Counted from the first letter of the stretch, positions 7,536 through 16,986 are shown. The stretch is 64,000 nucleotides of DNA from Actinopolymorpha cephalotaxi (GCF_013408535.1 NZ_JACBZA010000001.1:1116001-1180000), one strand, 5' to 3'. Program-made: numbers and translations. Notes: generated by a model not told the origin, from the sequence alone.

Positions 7536-9152
7536 ATGACCGACTTCCACGTGTACGACACGACGCTGCGCGACGGGGCCCAGCAAGAGGGTCTCAGCCT
7601 GTCGGTCGAGGACAAGCTGGCGATTGCCCGCCACCTCGACGAGCTCGGGGTCGGCTACATCGAGGGCGGGTGGCCCGGCGCCAACCCGAAGGACACGGAG
7701 TTCTTCCGCCGGGCGGGGGAGGAGCTCCGGCTCGGCCGGGCCACGCTCGCGGCGTTCGGCGCCACCTGCCGGGCCGGGGTGGCGGCCGCCGACGACCCGC
7801 TGGTCCGCGCGCTGCGCGACTCCGGTGCCGGCGTCGTCACGCTGGTGGCCAAGAGCCACGACCGGCACGTCGAGCACGCGCTGCGCACCACGCTGGCGGA
7901 GAACCTCGCGATGGTCCGCGACACCGTGGAGTTCCTGCGGGCCGGCGGTCAGCGCGTCTTCCTGGACGCCGAGCACTTCTTCGACGGCTACCGCGACAAT
8001 CCGGCGTACGCGCTGGAGGTGGTGCGTGTGGCAGCGGAGGCGGGCGCGGACGTGGTGGCGCTGTGCGACACCAACGGCGGCATGCTGCCCGACCAGGTGA
8101 GCGAGGTGGTGGCGAACGTGCTCGCCGGCACCGGCGCCCGGGTGGGCATCCACTGCCACAACGACGCGGGCTGCGCGGTGGCCAACACGATCGCCGCCGT
8201 CGACGCCGGCGCCACCCACGTGCAGGGAACGCTCAACGGCTACGGCGAACGCACCGGCAACGCCGACCTGGTGACCATCGTCGCCAACCTTCAGCTCAAG
8301 CGGGGCATGAGTCTGGTGCCCACGGCCGCGCTGGCGGAGGCGACCCGGATCGCCCACGCGGTCGCCGAGCTCACCAACATCCCGCCGTACTCCCGGCAGC
8401 CCTACGTCGGCGCGTCGGCCTTTGCCCACAAGGCGGGCCTGCACGCCAGCGCGATCAAGGTGGACCCGAACCTCTACCAGCACGCCGATCCGGCCGACGT
8501 CGGCAACGACATGCGGCTGCTGGTGTCGGACATGGCCGGCCGGGCGAGCATCGAGCTGAAGGGCCGCGAGCTGGGCTACGACCTCGCCGGCGACCGCGCA
8601 CTGGTCACCCGGATCACCGACCGGGTGAAGGCGATGGAGGCGCGCGGCTACACCTTCGAGGCGGCCGACGCGTCGTTCGAGCTGCTCCTGATCGAGGAGG
8701 TCGAGGGCGTACGCCCGACGTTCTTCGAGGTGGAGTCCTGGCGGGTGCTCACCGACTCCCAGCCCGGCGAGGAGGCGCTGTCGGAGGCGACCGTGAAGCT
8801 GCGGGCCGGCGGTGAACGCACGATCGTCACCGGCGAGGGCAACGGCCCGGTCAACGCGCTGGACGCGGCGCTGCGCGGGGCGATCGGGCAGGCGCACCCG
8901 GTGGTGGACAAGCTCGACCTGATCGACTACCGCGTCCGCATCCTCGACGCCGGCCACGGGACCGACGCCGTGATCAGAGTTCTGATCCAGCTGTCCGACG
9001 GCGAGGAGTCGTGGGAGACCGTCGGGGTCGGGCACAACATCATCGAGGCGTCCTGGGAGGCGCTGGTGGACGGTGTGACGTACGCCCTGGTGCGGGCGGG
9101 CGTCGAGCCGGCGCCCGCCGCCGAGCCCGCTCCCGCGGTCGGGCAGGTCTAG
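7536..9152 (+). CDS. cimA: (R)-citramalate synthase
   Basis: A 538-residue DRE-TIM metallolyase that condenses acetyl-CoA with pyruvate to citramalate, giving a threonine-independent route to 2-oxobutyrate and isoleucine. DTTLRDGAQQEG (residues 8-19) holds the metal-binding Asp, GIHCHNDAG (around residue 205) gives the metal-binding His pair, and LNGYGERTGNAD follows. The C-terminal 150 residues match the LeuA allosteric dimer domain. The sequence is closer to CimA than to LeuA in YIEGGWPGANPKD. AAGGAG precedes ATG 7536 by a normal distance. Regulation by the upstream leader is likely. Its stop overlaps the stop of the convergent gene at 9149. Confidence 0.9.
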   Translation: MTDFHVYDTTLRDGAQQEGLSLSVEDKLAIARHLDELGVGYIEGGWPGANPKDTEFFRRAGEELRLGRATLAAFGATCRAGVAAADDPLVRALRDSGAGVVTLVAKSHDRHVEHALRTTLAENLAMVRDTVEFLRAGGQRVFLDAEHFFDGYRDNPAYALEVVRVAAEAGADVVALCDTNGGMLPDQVSEVVANVLAGTGARVGIHCHNDAGCAVANTIAAVDAGATHVQGTLNGYGERTGNADLVTIVANLQLKRGMSLVPTAALAEATRIAHAVAELTNIPPYSRQPYVGASAFAHKAGLHASAIKVDPNLYQHADPADVGNDMRLLVSDMAGRASIELKGRELGYDLAGDRALVTRITDRVKAMEARGYTFEAADASFELLLIEEVEGVRPTFFEVESWRVLTDSQPGEEALSEATVKLRAGGERTIVTGEGNGPVNALDAALRGAIGQAHPVVDKLDLIDYRVRILDAGHGTDAVIRVLIQLSDGEESWETVGVGHNIIEASWEALVDGVTYALVRAGVEPAPAAEPAPAVGQV

Positions 9153-10099
9153 GACCCGTCCTGACCGGCGAGCTCGAGCAGGTCGTCGCAGGCTCTGACG
9201 AGCGCGTCGCGCAGCACCCCGGCGCGCTCGGCGAAGCCACGCTGCGCGGCGGCGTACTCCGCCCGGCCCTCCGGGGTCTCGATCGGGACCGGCCGGTAGC
9301 CCAGCGCGGACAGGTCGTACGGCGAGGCCCGCATGTCCAGCTCGCGGATCTCCCGGGCAAGCTCGAAACAGTCCGCGACCAGCTCCGAGCGCACGTGCGG
9401 TGACATCTTGTACGCCCACTTGTAGAGGTCCATGTTGGCGTGCAGGCACCCGGGCTGTTCGAGGTCACGCTGGGTCTCCCGGGCCGGGCGCAGGGTGTTG
9501 CGCGGCCGCGCCGGTTCGGTGAAGAAGCGGTACGCGTCGAAGTGCGAGCAGCGGATCCGGTGCGTCTCCACCACCTGGTCGGTGCCCTCGGCGCCCAGGC
9601 GCAGCGGCCACGCGGCGTGCCGGACCTCCTCCTGGGGCTGCCGATAGACCATCGCCCACTCGTGCAGGCCGAAGCAGCCGAGGAACGCGGGCCGCGCCCG
9701 GGTCGCCGCCAGCAGGTCCCGGATCCAGCGAACGGTGTCGACCCGGGCCGCGAGGGCGGCCGGATCGACCACCACGCCGGCCGGCACGGTGGTGTAGTCG
9801 CGGCTGTCGCCGTACGCCGACCTGGCGGCCGGGCCGGCCAGCACCACGCCGGCGCCGGGGTGCCAGCGCCGCAGCCGGGCAGGCCGCTGGGAGTAGTAGG
9901 TGAACAGGAAGTCCTCGACCGGGTGCGCCCGGCGTTCCCCGCGCCGGTCGAGGTGGGGCGCCAGCCAGGCGTCCACCCTCCGGAAGTGGGCGTCCCGGCG
10001 CGCCTGCCACTCCTGCTCGCGGAGCACCCGCACCGCCGGGACGGACTCCCCGGGGCCGGCCAGACGACGGGCCGGACGGGGAGGACTGGGCAGGCTCAC
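9149..10099 (-). CDS. Conserved actinobacterial protein often labelled 3-methyladenine DNA glycosylase
   Basis: About 316 residues. The motif FLFTYYSQRPARLRRWHPG near residue 65 and LGCFGLHEWAMVYR near residue 150 mark a family found almost only in actinobacteria. Databases commonly carry it under the name 3-methyladenine DNA glycosylase. I see no helix-hairpin-helix or other glycosylase motif, so I do not endorse that function. There are many His, Trp and Tyr residues, as in an enzyme core. GTG 10099 and GTG 10108 are both possible starts, and neither has a clear ribosome site. It is convergent with cimA, sharing stop-codon bases, and divergent from the FAH-family gene. Confidence 0.7.
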   Translation of the reverse strand: MSLPSPPRPARRLAGPGESVPAVRVLREQEWQARRDAHFRRVDAWLAPHLDRRGERRAHPVEDFLFTYYSQRPARLRRWHPGAGVVLAGPAARSAYGDSRDYTTVPAGVVVDPAALAARVDTVRWIRDLLAATRARPAFLGCFGLHEWAMVYRQPQEEVRHAAWPLRLGAEGTDQVVETHRIRCSHFDAYRFFTEPARPRNTLRPARETQRDLEQPGCLHANMDLYKWAYKMSPHVRSELVADCFELAREIRELDMRASPYDLSALGYRPVPIETPEGRAEYAAAQRGFAERAGVLRDALVRACDDLLELAGQDGS

Positions 10100-10213
10100 G
10101 GGTGCCACCGTACCCGCGGCCGCCGAGGGTCCGCCCCACGCCGACCCGCGCGTACCACCCGCGCCCGGTAGGCTGCGGACGCCGGTAGTCCGACAGATGG
10201 AGGCCAGAGCCCC

Positions 10214-10993
10214 TTGCGCATCGCCCGCTTCAGCGCCGGCGACGATCCCCGATACGCCGCGGTCGAAGGTGAACCAGGCACGGAGGTCCTCGCCGTCCTC
10301 GACGGAGATCCGCTCTACCGCCAGGTGCAGTTGACCGGTGAACGCCTGCCGCTCGCCGACGTGCGACTGCTCGCCCCGGTCATTCCCCGCAGCAAGGTGA
10401 TCGGCATCGGCCGCAACTACGCCGAGCACGCCGCCGAGCTGGGCAACGAGGTGCCCGAGGAGCCGCTGGTCTTCCTCAAGCCCAACACCTCCGTGATCGG
10501 GCCCGGCGACGGCATCGTCCACCCACCGCAGACTTCCGACCTGCACTACGAGGGCGAGCTGGCCGCGGTGATCGGCCGGATCTGCCGGCACGTGCCGGTC
10601 GAGCGCGCCGCCGAGGTCGTCTTCGGCTACACCATCGGCAACGACGTCACCGCCCGCGACCTGCAGCGGTCGGACAAGCAGTGGGCTCGGGCCAAGGGGT
10701 TCGACACGTTCTGCCCGCTCGGCCCGTGGATCGAGACCAGCCTGGACGTGTCCGACCTCGCGGTGACCACGACCGTGGGCGGGGAGGTACGCCAGTCCGG
10801 GCGTACGTCCCAGATGATCCACGACGTCCCCTCGCTGATCTCCTACGTCAGCAGCTTCATGACGCTGCTGCCGGGCGACGTCATCCTCACCGGTACGCCC
10901 GCGGGCGTCGGCCCCATGCGCGTGGGTGAGGAGGTGTCGGTGACCGTGGAAGGCCTCGGCACCCTCACCAACCGGGTGATCGGGCATGGCTAG
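10214..10993 (+). CDS. Fumarylacetoacetate hydrolase family protein
   Basis: A 259-residue FAH-fold enzyme. GIGRNYAEHAAELGN (near 66), DLHYEGELAAVIGR (metal-binding Glu pair near 114-116), YTIGNDVTARDLQ and VILTGTPAGVGPM appear in the family order. Members hydrolyse or decarboxylate acylpyruvates or oxaloacetate, and the actual substrate here is unknown. The start is TTG 10214, supported by GGAGG 10 nt upstream. The same gene precedes gltX in many actinobacteria. Its last codons overlap the gltX start by 8 bp, so the two genes are translationally coupled. Confidence 0.88.
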   Translation: MRIARFSAGDDPRYAAVEGEPGTEVLAVLDGDPLYRQVQLTGERLPLADVRLLAPVIPRSKVIGIGRNYAEHAAELGNEVPEEPLVFLKPNTSVIGPGDGIVHPPQTSDLHYEGELAAVIGRICRHVPVERAAEVVFGYTIGNDVTARDLQRSDKQWARAKGFDTFCPLGPWIETSLDVSDLAVTTTVGGEVRQSGRTSQMIHDVPSLISYVSSFMTLLPGDVILTGTPAGVGPMRVGEEVSVTVEGLGTLTNRVIGHG

Positions 10994-12491
10994 GGAGGGT
11001 TCAAGTAGGGGCTCGACCCCCGTCCGAACCAGGTTCGCGCCCTCACCGAGCGGTGACCTGCACGTCGGAAACATCCGTACGGCGTTGTACTCCTGGGCAT
11101 GGGCGCGCCACTGTGGCGGCAGTTTCGTGGTCCGGATCGAGGACACCGACCGGTCCCGGGTCTCACCGGACGCGGTGGCCGGGACGCTCGGCGCGTTGCG
11201 CTGGCTGGGCCTGGACTGGGACGAGGGGCCCGACGTCGGCGGTGAGTTCGGGCCGTACCGCCAGAGCGACCGCCTGCCGCTGTACCGCGAGTGGGTCGAC
11301 AGGTTCCTCGCCGACGGTACGGCGTACCACTGCTACTGCTCGCAGGAGGAACTCGACGGCGAGCGGGACGAGCAGCGCACCCAGGGGCTCCCGTCCGGAT
11401 ACGCCGGCAACTGCCGCGAGCTCACCACCGCGCAGGTCACCGCGCACCGCCGGGAGGGCAGGCGCCCGGTGGTCCGGTTCCGGATGCCGGAAGGCTCCAC
11501 CGTCGTACGCGACACCATCCGCGGCGAGATCGTCTTCGACCACGCGAACGTGCCCGACTTCGTGGTGCAGCGCTCCGACGGGTATCCGCTCTACAACCTC
11601 GCGGTGTCGGTGGACGACGCCATGATGCGGATCACCCACATCGTCCGCGGCGACGACCTGCTGGCCTCCACGCCCCGCCAGATCGCCATCCACGCGGCGA
11701 TGGGGGTGGCCGAGGCCGACCTGCCCGTCTACACCCACACCCCGGACATCCTGGCCGCGGACGGCTCGCCGCTGTCGTCGTGGCACAAGGCGGCGGGCAT
11801 CTCGTGGTACCGCGACCAGGGCTACCTCCCGGAGGCGATGGTCAACTACCTCGCGCTGCTGGGCTGGTCGCCGGGCGGTGACCGGGAGGAGCTGACGCTG
11901 GACGCGCTGGTCGAGTCGTTCGACCTCGAACGCGTGGGCGCGACCGCCGGCCGGCTCGACCCGCGCAAGCTGGACGCCATCAACGGCGACAAGATCCGGG
12001 CACTTCCCCCGGACGACCTCGTCGCACGGACGATGCCGTTCCTCACCCGGGCCGGCCTGGTGAGCGAACCCCCGACGCGGGAGCAGGCCCGCACGGTCGC
12101 GTCCGCCGCCCCGCTGATCCAGGAACGCCTCGTGCACCTCACCGAGGCGGCCGGCATGCTGGCGTTCCTGCTGGTGCCCGAGCACGTCTTCGACGTCGAT
12201 CCGGAGGAGGCCGCCCGGATCCTCACCGAGGACGCCAAGGCGGTCCTGGAGGCCGCCGAGGCTGCGCTGCGGGCGTTGCCGAAGTGGACCGACGAGGCGA
12301 TCGAACGCGCTCTGCGGCGCACCCTGGTCGACGAACTCGGCCGCAGGCCCAAGCGGGCGTTCGGACCGGTACGCGTGGCGGCCACTGGAAGCAGGGTGTC
12401 GCCGCCGCTGTTCGAGTCGCTCACCCTGCTGGGCCGCGAGCGCACGCTGGCCAGGATCCGCCGCGCGCTCGACCACCACGTCGGCGTCTGA
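10986..12491 (+). CDS. gltX: Glutamyl-tRNA synthetase with a degenerate KMSKS motif
   Basis: A 501-residue class I synthetase that ligates glutamate to tRNA-Glu, and in actinobacteria usually also to tRNA-Gln for the amidotransferase route. RFAPSPSGDLHVGNIRTALYSW carries the HIGH-type signature (LHVGN). GEFGPYRQS, YNLAVSVDDAMMRITHIVRGDDLL and GYLPEAMVNYLALLGWS are family motifs, and the C-terminal anticodon-binding domain is complete. The KMSKS-class loop (normally KLSKR) is P262-L-S-S-W266, so both lysines are missing. It overlaps the FAH gene and lies about 1.3 kb before tRNA-Gln and tRNA-Glu. It may be the only GluRS or a paralogue, which cannot be decided here. Confidence 0.9.
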   Translation: MAREGSSRGSTPVRTRFAPSPSGDLHVGNIRTALYSWAWARHCGGSFVVRIEDTDRSRVSPDAVAGTLGALRWLGLDWDEGPDVGGEFGPYRQSDRLPLYREWVDRFLADGTAYHCYCSQEELDGERDEQRTQGLPSGYAGNCRELTTAQVTAHRREGRRPVVRFRMPEGSTVVRDTIRGEIVFDHANVPDFVVQRSDGYPLYNLAVSVDDAMMRITHIVRGDDLLASTPRQIAIHAAMGVAEADLPVYTHTPDILAADGSPLSSWHKAAGISWYRDQGYLPEAMVNYLALLGWSPGGDREELTLDALVESFDLERVGATAGRLDPRKLDAINGDKIRALPPDDLVARTMPFLTRAGLVSEPPTREQARTVASAAPLIQERLVHLTEAAGMLAFLLVPEHVFDVDPEEAARILTEDAKAVLEAAEAALRALPKWTDEAIERALRRTLVDELGRRPKRAFGPVRVAATGSRVSPPLFESLTLLGRERTLARIRRALDHHVGV

Positions 12492-12620
12492 GCAGCGAGG
12501 CCCGGACCGAACCGCCGTCGGCCACAGGATTTGCCTGCGCATGGTGGTCGGGAAGGCGGATGCCGATGCATGATCTCTGCGCACACGCGACGACCAGCGT
12601 GCTCGACGGGGGAATCACTG

Positions 12621-13661
12621 ATGGCGTACGCACCTGGGCGGATCCAGCCCGACCGGCCCGAACCCACCGACGGACTCACCGACGGACTCATCGACGGGGC
12701 AGGGCAACCGAACTCCGACGCCGAGCAGGCGGCCGGGCCCGGTGAGGTCGGCCCGCTGTCACCGGCCGAGCAGGAGTTGCTGCGATCCCTGGTCGCCGAC
12801 GGCTGGGAGCTTCCGGTCGCGCTGACCGGGCAGCGCCGGCGGGTCGCGCAGGTCGCGCCCGCGCTGTATCCGCTCGCGGTCGCCGCGCACCGCGCCCGCC
12901 GCCGGGTGCGCTGGCTCACCTCCGGCACGCACTGGGCGCGCGAGCGCGCCGCCGAACCCCTGCCGGTACGGGTGAAGCGGCACAACTCGTTGTTGCTGCG
13001 CCAGTTGGGCGAGAGCGAGATGTGGCTGCAGCACAACAAGGTCGCCAACCTCAGGTTGGCAGCGCCCCGGGTGTCCGGACTGTTGATCAGGCCGGGGGAG
13101 ACGCTGTCGTTCTGCCGTACGGTCGGAAAGGCGACCAGGCGGCGCGGATTCGTCGACGGGATGCTGCTGTCCAACGGCAAGGCGCGCGCGGGCCTGGGCG
13201 GCGGCATCTGCCAGCTGGCCAACCTGCTGCACTGGATGTTCCTGCACAGTCCGCTGACCGTCGTCGAACGCTCCGCGCACGGCTGGGACCCGTTCCCCGA
13301 CAACGGCCGGGTGATTCCGTGGGGCACCGGCTGCGCCGTCTTCTACAACTACGTCGACCTGCAGGTGCGCAACGACACCGACGCGACGTTCCAGGTGCTG
13401 ACCGGGGTCGGCGACCGCTACCTCGAGGGCGAGCTGCGCGCCGACCGGGAGCTGCCGCACTCCTACTCGGTGTACGCCCAGGACGAGCAGTTCCTGACCC
13501 TCGGCGGCCGGCACTTCCGCCGCAACGAGATCTGGCGGTCGGTGATCGACCGGCGTACCGGCAACCGCGTACGCGAGGAACTCCTCAAGCGGAACTTCGC
13601 TCTCGCGACCTACGTGCCCAAGGGATTCGAGGCGGGGCAAGCCGGGGCGAAGCGTGAGTGA
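12621..13661 (+). CDS. VanW family protein
   Basis: A 346-residue protein. The VanW signature is clear: AAPRVSGLLIRPGETLSFCRTVGKATRRRGFVDGMLLSNGK, then AGLGGGICQLANLLHWMFLHSPL and ERSAHGWDPFPD. VanW was first seen in VanB-type glycopeptide clusters, but its biochemical role is unknown and most actinobacterial copies are not in resistance clusters. No other van gene is near. The first 50 residues are Asp/Gly/Pro-rich, and no signal peptide is visible. ATG 12621 is preceded by GGGGGA at 7-8 nt. An in-frame ATG at 12570 is less well placed. Confidence 0.85.
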   Translation: MAYAPGRIQPDRPEPTDGLTDGLIDGAGQPNSDAEQAAGPGEVGPLSPAEQELLRSLVADGWELPVALTGQRRRVAQVAPALYPLAVAAHRARRRVRWLTSGTHWARERAAEPLPVRVKRHNSLLLRQLGESEMWLQHNKVANLRLAAPRVSGLLIRPGETLSFCRTVGKATRRRGFVDGMLLSNGKARAGLGGGICQLANLLHWMFLHSPLTVVERSAHGWDPFPDNGRVIPWGTGCAVFYNYVDLQVRNDTDATFQVLTGVGDRYLEGELRADRELPHSYSVYAQDEQFLTLGGRHFRRNEIWRSVIDRRTGNRVREELLKRNFALATYVPKGFEAGQAGAKRE

Positions 13662-13757
13662 CCCGGTCGCTTTGGGGTCCGCGACCGGCCTCGGGTATTC
13701 TGCTTCGCGGCTCACCACCCCGGCGCTTTCGCCGGCTCGGGGCGGAGGGTCGTCCCA

Positions 13758-13829
13758 TGGGGTATGGGGTAATTGGCAGCCCGACTGGTTCTGGTCCAGT
13801 TAGTCTAGGTTCGAGTCCTAGTACCCCAG
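13758..13829 (+). tRNA. tRNA-Gln (anticodon CTG)
   Basis: The acceptor stem TGGGGTA/TACCCCA and anticodon stem ACTGG/CCAGT are perfect. The loop TTCTGGT gives anticodon CTG, and the T arm contains GGTTCGAGTCC. The length is 72 nt with discriminator G and no encoded CCA. It pairs in context with gltX and the following tRNA-Glu. Confidence 0.95.
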
Positions 13830-13877
13830 CGAGTGAGTTGATGAGGCTCTTGCTAGAGTTCAGCTCGCTTCTTCGAA

Positions 13878-13950
13878 GGCCCCGTTGTGTAGCGGCCTAG
13901 CACGCCGCCCTCTCAAGGCGGTAGCGCCGGTTCGAATCCGGTCGGGGCTA
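13878..13950 (+). tRNA. tRNA-Glu (anticodon CTC)
   Basis: The acceptor stem GGCCCCG pairs with CGGGGCT (one G-U), the anticodon stem is CCGCC/GGCGG, and the loop CTCTCAA gives anticodon CTC. The T arm CCGGTTCGAATCCGG is canonical. The length is 73 nt with discriminator A. It lies 48 bp after tRNA-Gln. Confidence 0.96.
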
Positions 13951-13956
13951 CAACGC

Positions 13957-13995
13957 GCGAAGGCCCCCTTCCCAGTCCGGGAAGGGGGCCTTCGC
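13957..13995 (+). terminator. Strong 17-bp terminator stem after the tRNA pair
   Basis: GCGAAGGCCCCCTTCCC pairs perfectly with its complement across a 5-nt loop, starting 7 nt after tRNA-Glu. The T tract is absent. Such U-less stems are common in high-GC actinobacteria. Confidence 0.8.
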
Positions 13996-14034
13996 CATTC
14001 CTGGCCCTCTGTTCGTACGCCGGGGCCGGCGGCG

Positions 14035-14101
14035 CGGTCACTCAGCCGCGCGCCGCAGGGCGCACTGCACCCGCGGGGCGGTCACTCAGCCGCGCGCCGC
14101 A
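14035..14101. repeat. 23-bp direct repeat at the 3' end of ndgR
   Basis: The same 23 bp occurs at 14035-14057 and 14079-14101. The second copy is the last codons plus stop of ndgR and the first lies just downstream of the stop. It looks like a partial tandem duplication of the gene end, 44 bp apart. Confidence 0.8.
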
Positions 14102-14801
14102 AGGCCTCCGACAGGCGTTCGGCGGCCGCCATCACCGCCGGGGCGTGCATCCGGCCGGGCTGGCGGGACAGGCGTTCCAGCGGCCCGGACACCGACACGG
14201 CCGCGACCACCTTGCCCGAAGGCGAGCGGATCCCCGACGACACCGAGGCCACGCCGGTCTCCCGTTCGCCCACGCTCTGTGCCCAGCCGCGGCGGCGCAC
14301 GGCGGCCAGCGTGGCGGCGGTGAACTTCGCGCCCTGCAGGCCGCGGTGCATTCGCTCCGGTTCCTCCCAGGCAAGCAGGATCTGTGCCGCGGAGCCCGCC
14401 TGCATGGTCAGCTGGGTGCCCACCGGGATGCTGTCGCGCAGCCCCGTCGGCCGGTCGGCGGCGGCGACGCAGACGCGCCCCTCTCCCTGCCGGCGGAACA
14501 GTTGTGCGGACTCCCCGGTGATGTCGCGGAGCCGGGCCAGGACGGGCCCGGCGGCGGCCAGCAGGCGGTCCTCGCCGGCGGCCGCGGCGAGCTCGCCGAG
14601 CCGGGGGCCGAGGATGAACCGGCCCTGCATGTCCCGGGCGACCAGCCGGTGGTGCTCCAGGGCCACCGCCAGGCGGTGTGCGGTGGGCCTGGCGAGCCCG
14701 GTGACCTGGACCAGGCCGGCCAGGGTCGCGGGACCGGCTTCCAGAGCCCCGAGTACGAGCGCGGCCTTGTCAAGTACGCCGACTCCGCTAGAGTTGTCCA
14801 T
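14082..14801 (-). CDS. ndgR: IclR-family regulator of leucine biosynthesis, NdgR type
   Basis: A 239-residue regulator. The winged helix-turn-helix covers residues 8-60 ([35 protein letters not shown] region), and the IclR effector domain spans about 75-235 ([19 protein letters not shown]). It is divergent from leuC, the standard place of NdgR/LtbR in actinobacteria, where it controls leuCD and other amino acid genes. ATG 14801 lies 6 nt after a -10 box (CAATAT on the minus strand), so the mRNA appears leaderless. A palindrome fills the promoter spacer, which supports autorepression. Confidence 0.92.
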   Translation of the reverse strand: MDNSSGVGVLDKAALVLGALEAGPATLAGLVQVTGLARPTAHRLAVALEHHRLVARDMQGRFILGPRLGELAAAAGEDRLLAAAGPVLARLRDITGESAQLFRRQGEGRVCVAAADRPTGLRDSIPVGTQLTMQAGSAAQILLAWEEPERMHRGLQGAKFTAATLAAVRRRGWAQSVGERETGVASVSSGIRSPSGKVVAAVSVSGPLERLSRQPGRMHAPAVMAAAERLSEALRRAAE

Positions 14802-14807
14802 GACTCG

Positions 14808-14836
14808 ATATTGCAGTCTCGAATTCCGAGACGCAA
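14808..14836 (-). promoter_or_regulatory. ndgR promoter with operator inside its spacer
   Basis: On the minus strand, TTGCGT (14836-14831) and CAATAT (14813-14808) are separated by exactly 17 bp and the start codon begins 6 nt after the -10. The inverted repeat GTCTCG-N5-CGAGAC (14816-14832) fills the spacer and touches the -35. Bound protein would block ndgR and could act on leuC transcription in the other direction. Confidence 0.65.
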
Positions 14837-14946
14837 GTCCAGGAGTCCAAATCGGCCGTCGCTCCGGCCCGGTGACCGAGGAGACGGACCGCGGAGCGTC
14901 CGCGACATCACTTCACGAAAGCATTCACACACCAGGAGGCAGCAGC

Positions 14947-16359
14947 ATGGGGACCACCCTTGCGGAGAAGTTGTGGGAGGAGCACGTCGTACGTCGTGGC
15001 GAGGGTGAGCCCGACCTCCTCTACATCGACCTCCACCTGGTCCACGAAGTCACCAGCCCGCAGGCGTTCGACGGGCTGCGGCTCGAGGGCCGGCCGGTCC
15101 GGCGTCCCGACCTCACGATCGCCACCGAGGACCACAACGTACCCACGATCGACGTCGACAAGCCGATCGCCGACCCGGTGTCGCGTACGCAGGTGGAAAC
15201 CCTGCGGCGCAACTGCGAGGAGTTCGGCATCCGGCTGCACCCGCTCGGTGACGCCGAGCAGGGCATCGTGCACGTCGTCGGCCCGCAGCTGGGGCTCACC
15301 CAGCCCGGCACCACGGTGGTGTGCGGCGACTCGCACACCTCGACCCACGGTGCGTTCGGCGCGCTGGCGTTCGGGATCGGCACCAGCGAGGTCGAGCACG
15401 TGCTCGCCACCCAGACGCTGCCGCAGAGCCGGCCGAAGACGATGGCGGTCACCGTCGACGGTCAGCTGGCCGAGGGCGTCACGCCGAAGGACCTCGTGCT
15501 CGCGTTGATCGCGAAGGTCGGCACCGGCGGCGGTCAGGGCCACGTCGTGGAGTACCGCGGCGAGGCGTTCCGCACGATGTCGATGGAAGGCCGGATGACG
15601 GTCTGCAACATGTCCATCGAGTGGGGTGCCAAGGCCGGCCTGGTGGCCCCCGACGAGACCACGTTCGCCTACCTGGAAGGGCGTCCGCACGCGCCGAAGG
15701 GCGCGGACTGGGATGCCGCGGTGGCCTACTGGCAGACGCTGCGCACCGACGACGACGCGGTCTTCGACCGCGAGGTGACGCTGGACGCCGGCTCGATCAC
15801 GCCCTTCGTGACCTGGGGAACCAACCCCGGCCAGGGCGTTCCGCTCGGCGCGAGCGTCCCGCACCCCACCGACTTCGACGACCCCGACGCGCGGCGTTCG
15901 GCCGAGCGTGCGCTGGAGTACATGGGCCTTCGGGCCGGTACGCCGATGCGCGACATCGCCGTGGACACGGTGTTCCTCGGCTCGTGCACCAACGGCCGGA
16001 TCGAGGACCTGCGCGCGGCCGCGGCCGTGGTGCGCGGACGCTCGGTGGCCGAAGGCGTACGCATGTTGGTGGTTCCGGGCTCGGGCCGGGTTCGGCTGCA
16101 GGCCGAGGACGAGGGCCTGGACGTGATCTTCAAGGAGGCCGGGGCCGAGTGGCGTGGCGCCGGATGCTCGATGTGTCTCGGGATGAACCCTGACCAGCTG
16201 ACACCGGGGGAGCGCAGCGCCTCGACCTCCAACCGCAACTTCGAAGGCAGGCAGGGCAAGGGTGGCCGTACGCACCTCGTGTCCCCGTTGGTGGCCGCCG
16301 CGACCGCGGTTTCCGGCCGCCTCGCCGCACCCGCCGACCTGCCGTCCGTCACCGCCTGA
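14947..16359 (+). CDS. leuC: 3-isopropylmalate dehydratase large subunit
   Basis: A 470-residue aconitase-superfamily subunit that isomerises 2- to 3-isopropylmalate with LeuD. The [4Fe-4S] ligands are C347 (GSCTNGR) and C407/C410 (CSMCLG). [32 protein letters not shown] is the conserved substrate-site region. ATG 14947 has AGGAGG at 8 nt. Longer in-frame readings back to 13885 run through the tRNAs and are not real. It is divergent from ndgR and followed after 15 bp by leuD. Expression is probably set by NdgR and leucine. Confidence 0.97.
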   Translation: MGTTLAEKLWEEHVVRRGEGEPDLLYIDLHLVHEVTSPQAFDGLRLEGRPVRRPDLTIATEDHNVPTIDVDKPIADPVSRTQVETLRRNCEEFGIRLHPLGDAEQGIVHVVGPQLGLTQPGTTVVCGDSHTSTHGAFGALAFGIGTSEVEHVLATQTLPQSRPKTMAVTVDGQLAEGVTPKDLVLALIAKVGTGGGQGHVVEYRGEAFRTMSMEGRMTVCNMSIEWGAKAGLVAPDETTFAYLEGRPHAPKGADWDAAVAYWQTLRTDDDAVFDREVTLDAGSITPFVTWGTNPGQGVPLGASVPHPTDFDDPDARRSAERALEYMGLRAGTPMRDIAVDTVFLGSCTNGRIEDLRAAAAVVRGRSVAEGVRMLVVPGSGRVRLQAEDEGLDVIFKEAGAEWRGAGCSMCLGMNPDQLTPGERSASTSNRNFEGRQGKGGRTHLVSPLVAAATAVSGRLAAPADLPSVTA

Positions 16360-16374
16360 ACCCGGGAGCACACC

Positions 16375-16986
16375 ATGGACAAGTTCACCTTGCACAGCGG
16401 CAAGGCGCTTCCCCTGCGCCGGGCCAACGTGGACACCGACCAGATCATCCCCGCCGTCTACCTGAAGCGGGTCACCCGCACCGGCTTCGGAGACGGCCTG
16501 TTCGCCGCGTGGCGCGGCGACCCCGACTTCGTACTCAACCGGCCCGAACACCAGGGCGCCTCGATCCTGGTCGCCGGCCCCGACTTCGGCACCGGATCCT
16601 CGCGTGAGCACGCCGTCTGGGCGCTGCAGGACGCGGGCTTCCAGGTCGTGCTGTCCTCCCGCTTCGGCGACATCTTCCGTGGCAACTCGGGCAAGGCCGG
16701 CCTGCTGGCAGCCCTGGTGGACCAGAAGGTGATCGAACGCCTGTGGGCGTTGCTGGAGGAGGCGCCGGAGACCAAGGTGTCGGTCGACCTGGAACACCGG
16801 CTGGTGCTCGCGGGCTCGGGTCCGGACGCGATCCGGGAGACCTTCGACCTCGACGACTACACCCGCTGGCGGTTGCTGGAGGGACTGGACGACATCGGGC
16901 TCACGCTCTCCCACGTCACCGAGATCGACGCCTACGAAGCCCGTCGGCCCACCCACAAGCCGACCACGCTGCCGGTGCTCGCGTGA
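16375..16986 (+). CDS. leuD: 3-isopropylmalate dehydratase small subunit
   Basis: A 203-residue swivel-domain partner of Leu[30 protein letters not shown] at the N-terminus and [44 protein letters not shown] at residues 60-105 are the family hallmarks. It starts 15 bp after leuC with GGGAG before the ATG, so the two are one operon. A 17-bp hairpin terminator follows 72 bp after the stop. Length and motifs are normal. Confidence 0.97.
   Translation: MDKFTLHSGKALPLRRANVDTDQIIPAVYLKRVTRTGFGDGLFAAWRGDPDFVLNRPEHQGASILVAGPDFGTGSSREHAVWALQDAGFQVVLSSRFGDIFRGNSGKAGLLAALVDQKVIERLWALLEEAPETKVSVDLEHRLVLAGSGPDAIRETFDLDDYTRWRLLEGLDDIGLTLSHVTEIDAYEARRPTHKPTTLPVLA

Noticed and set aside
9149-11146. 665-codon reading of the minus-strand gene
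   Set aside because: Family-like sequence begins only near 10099. The upstream part is antisense to the FAH-family gene.
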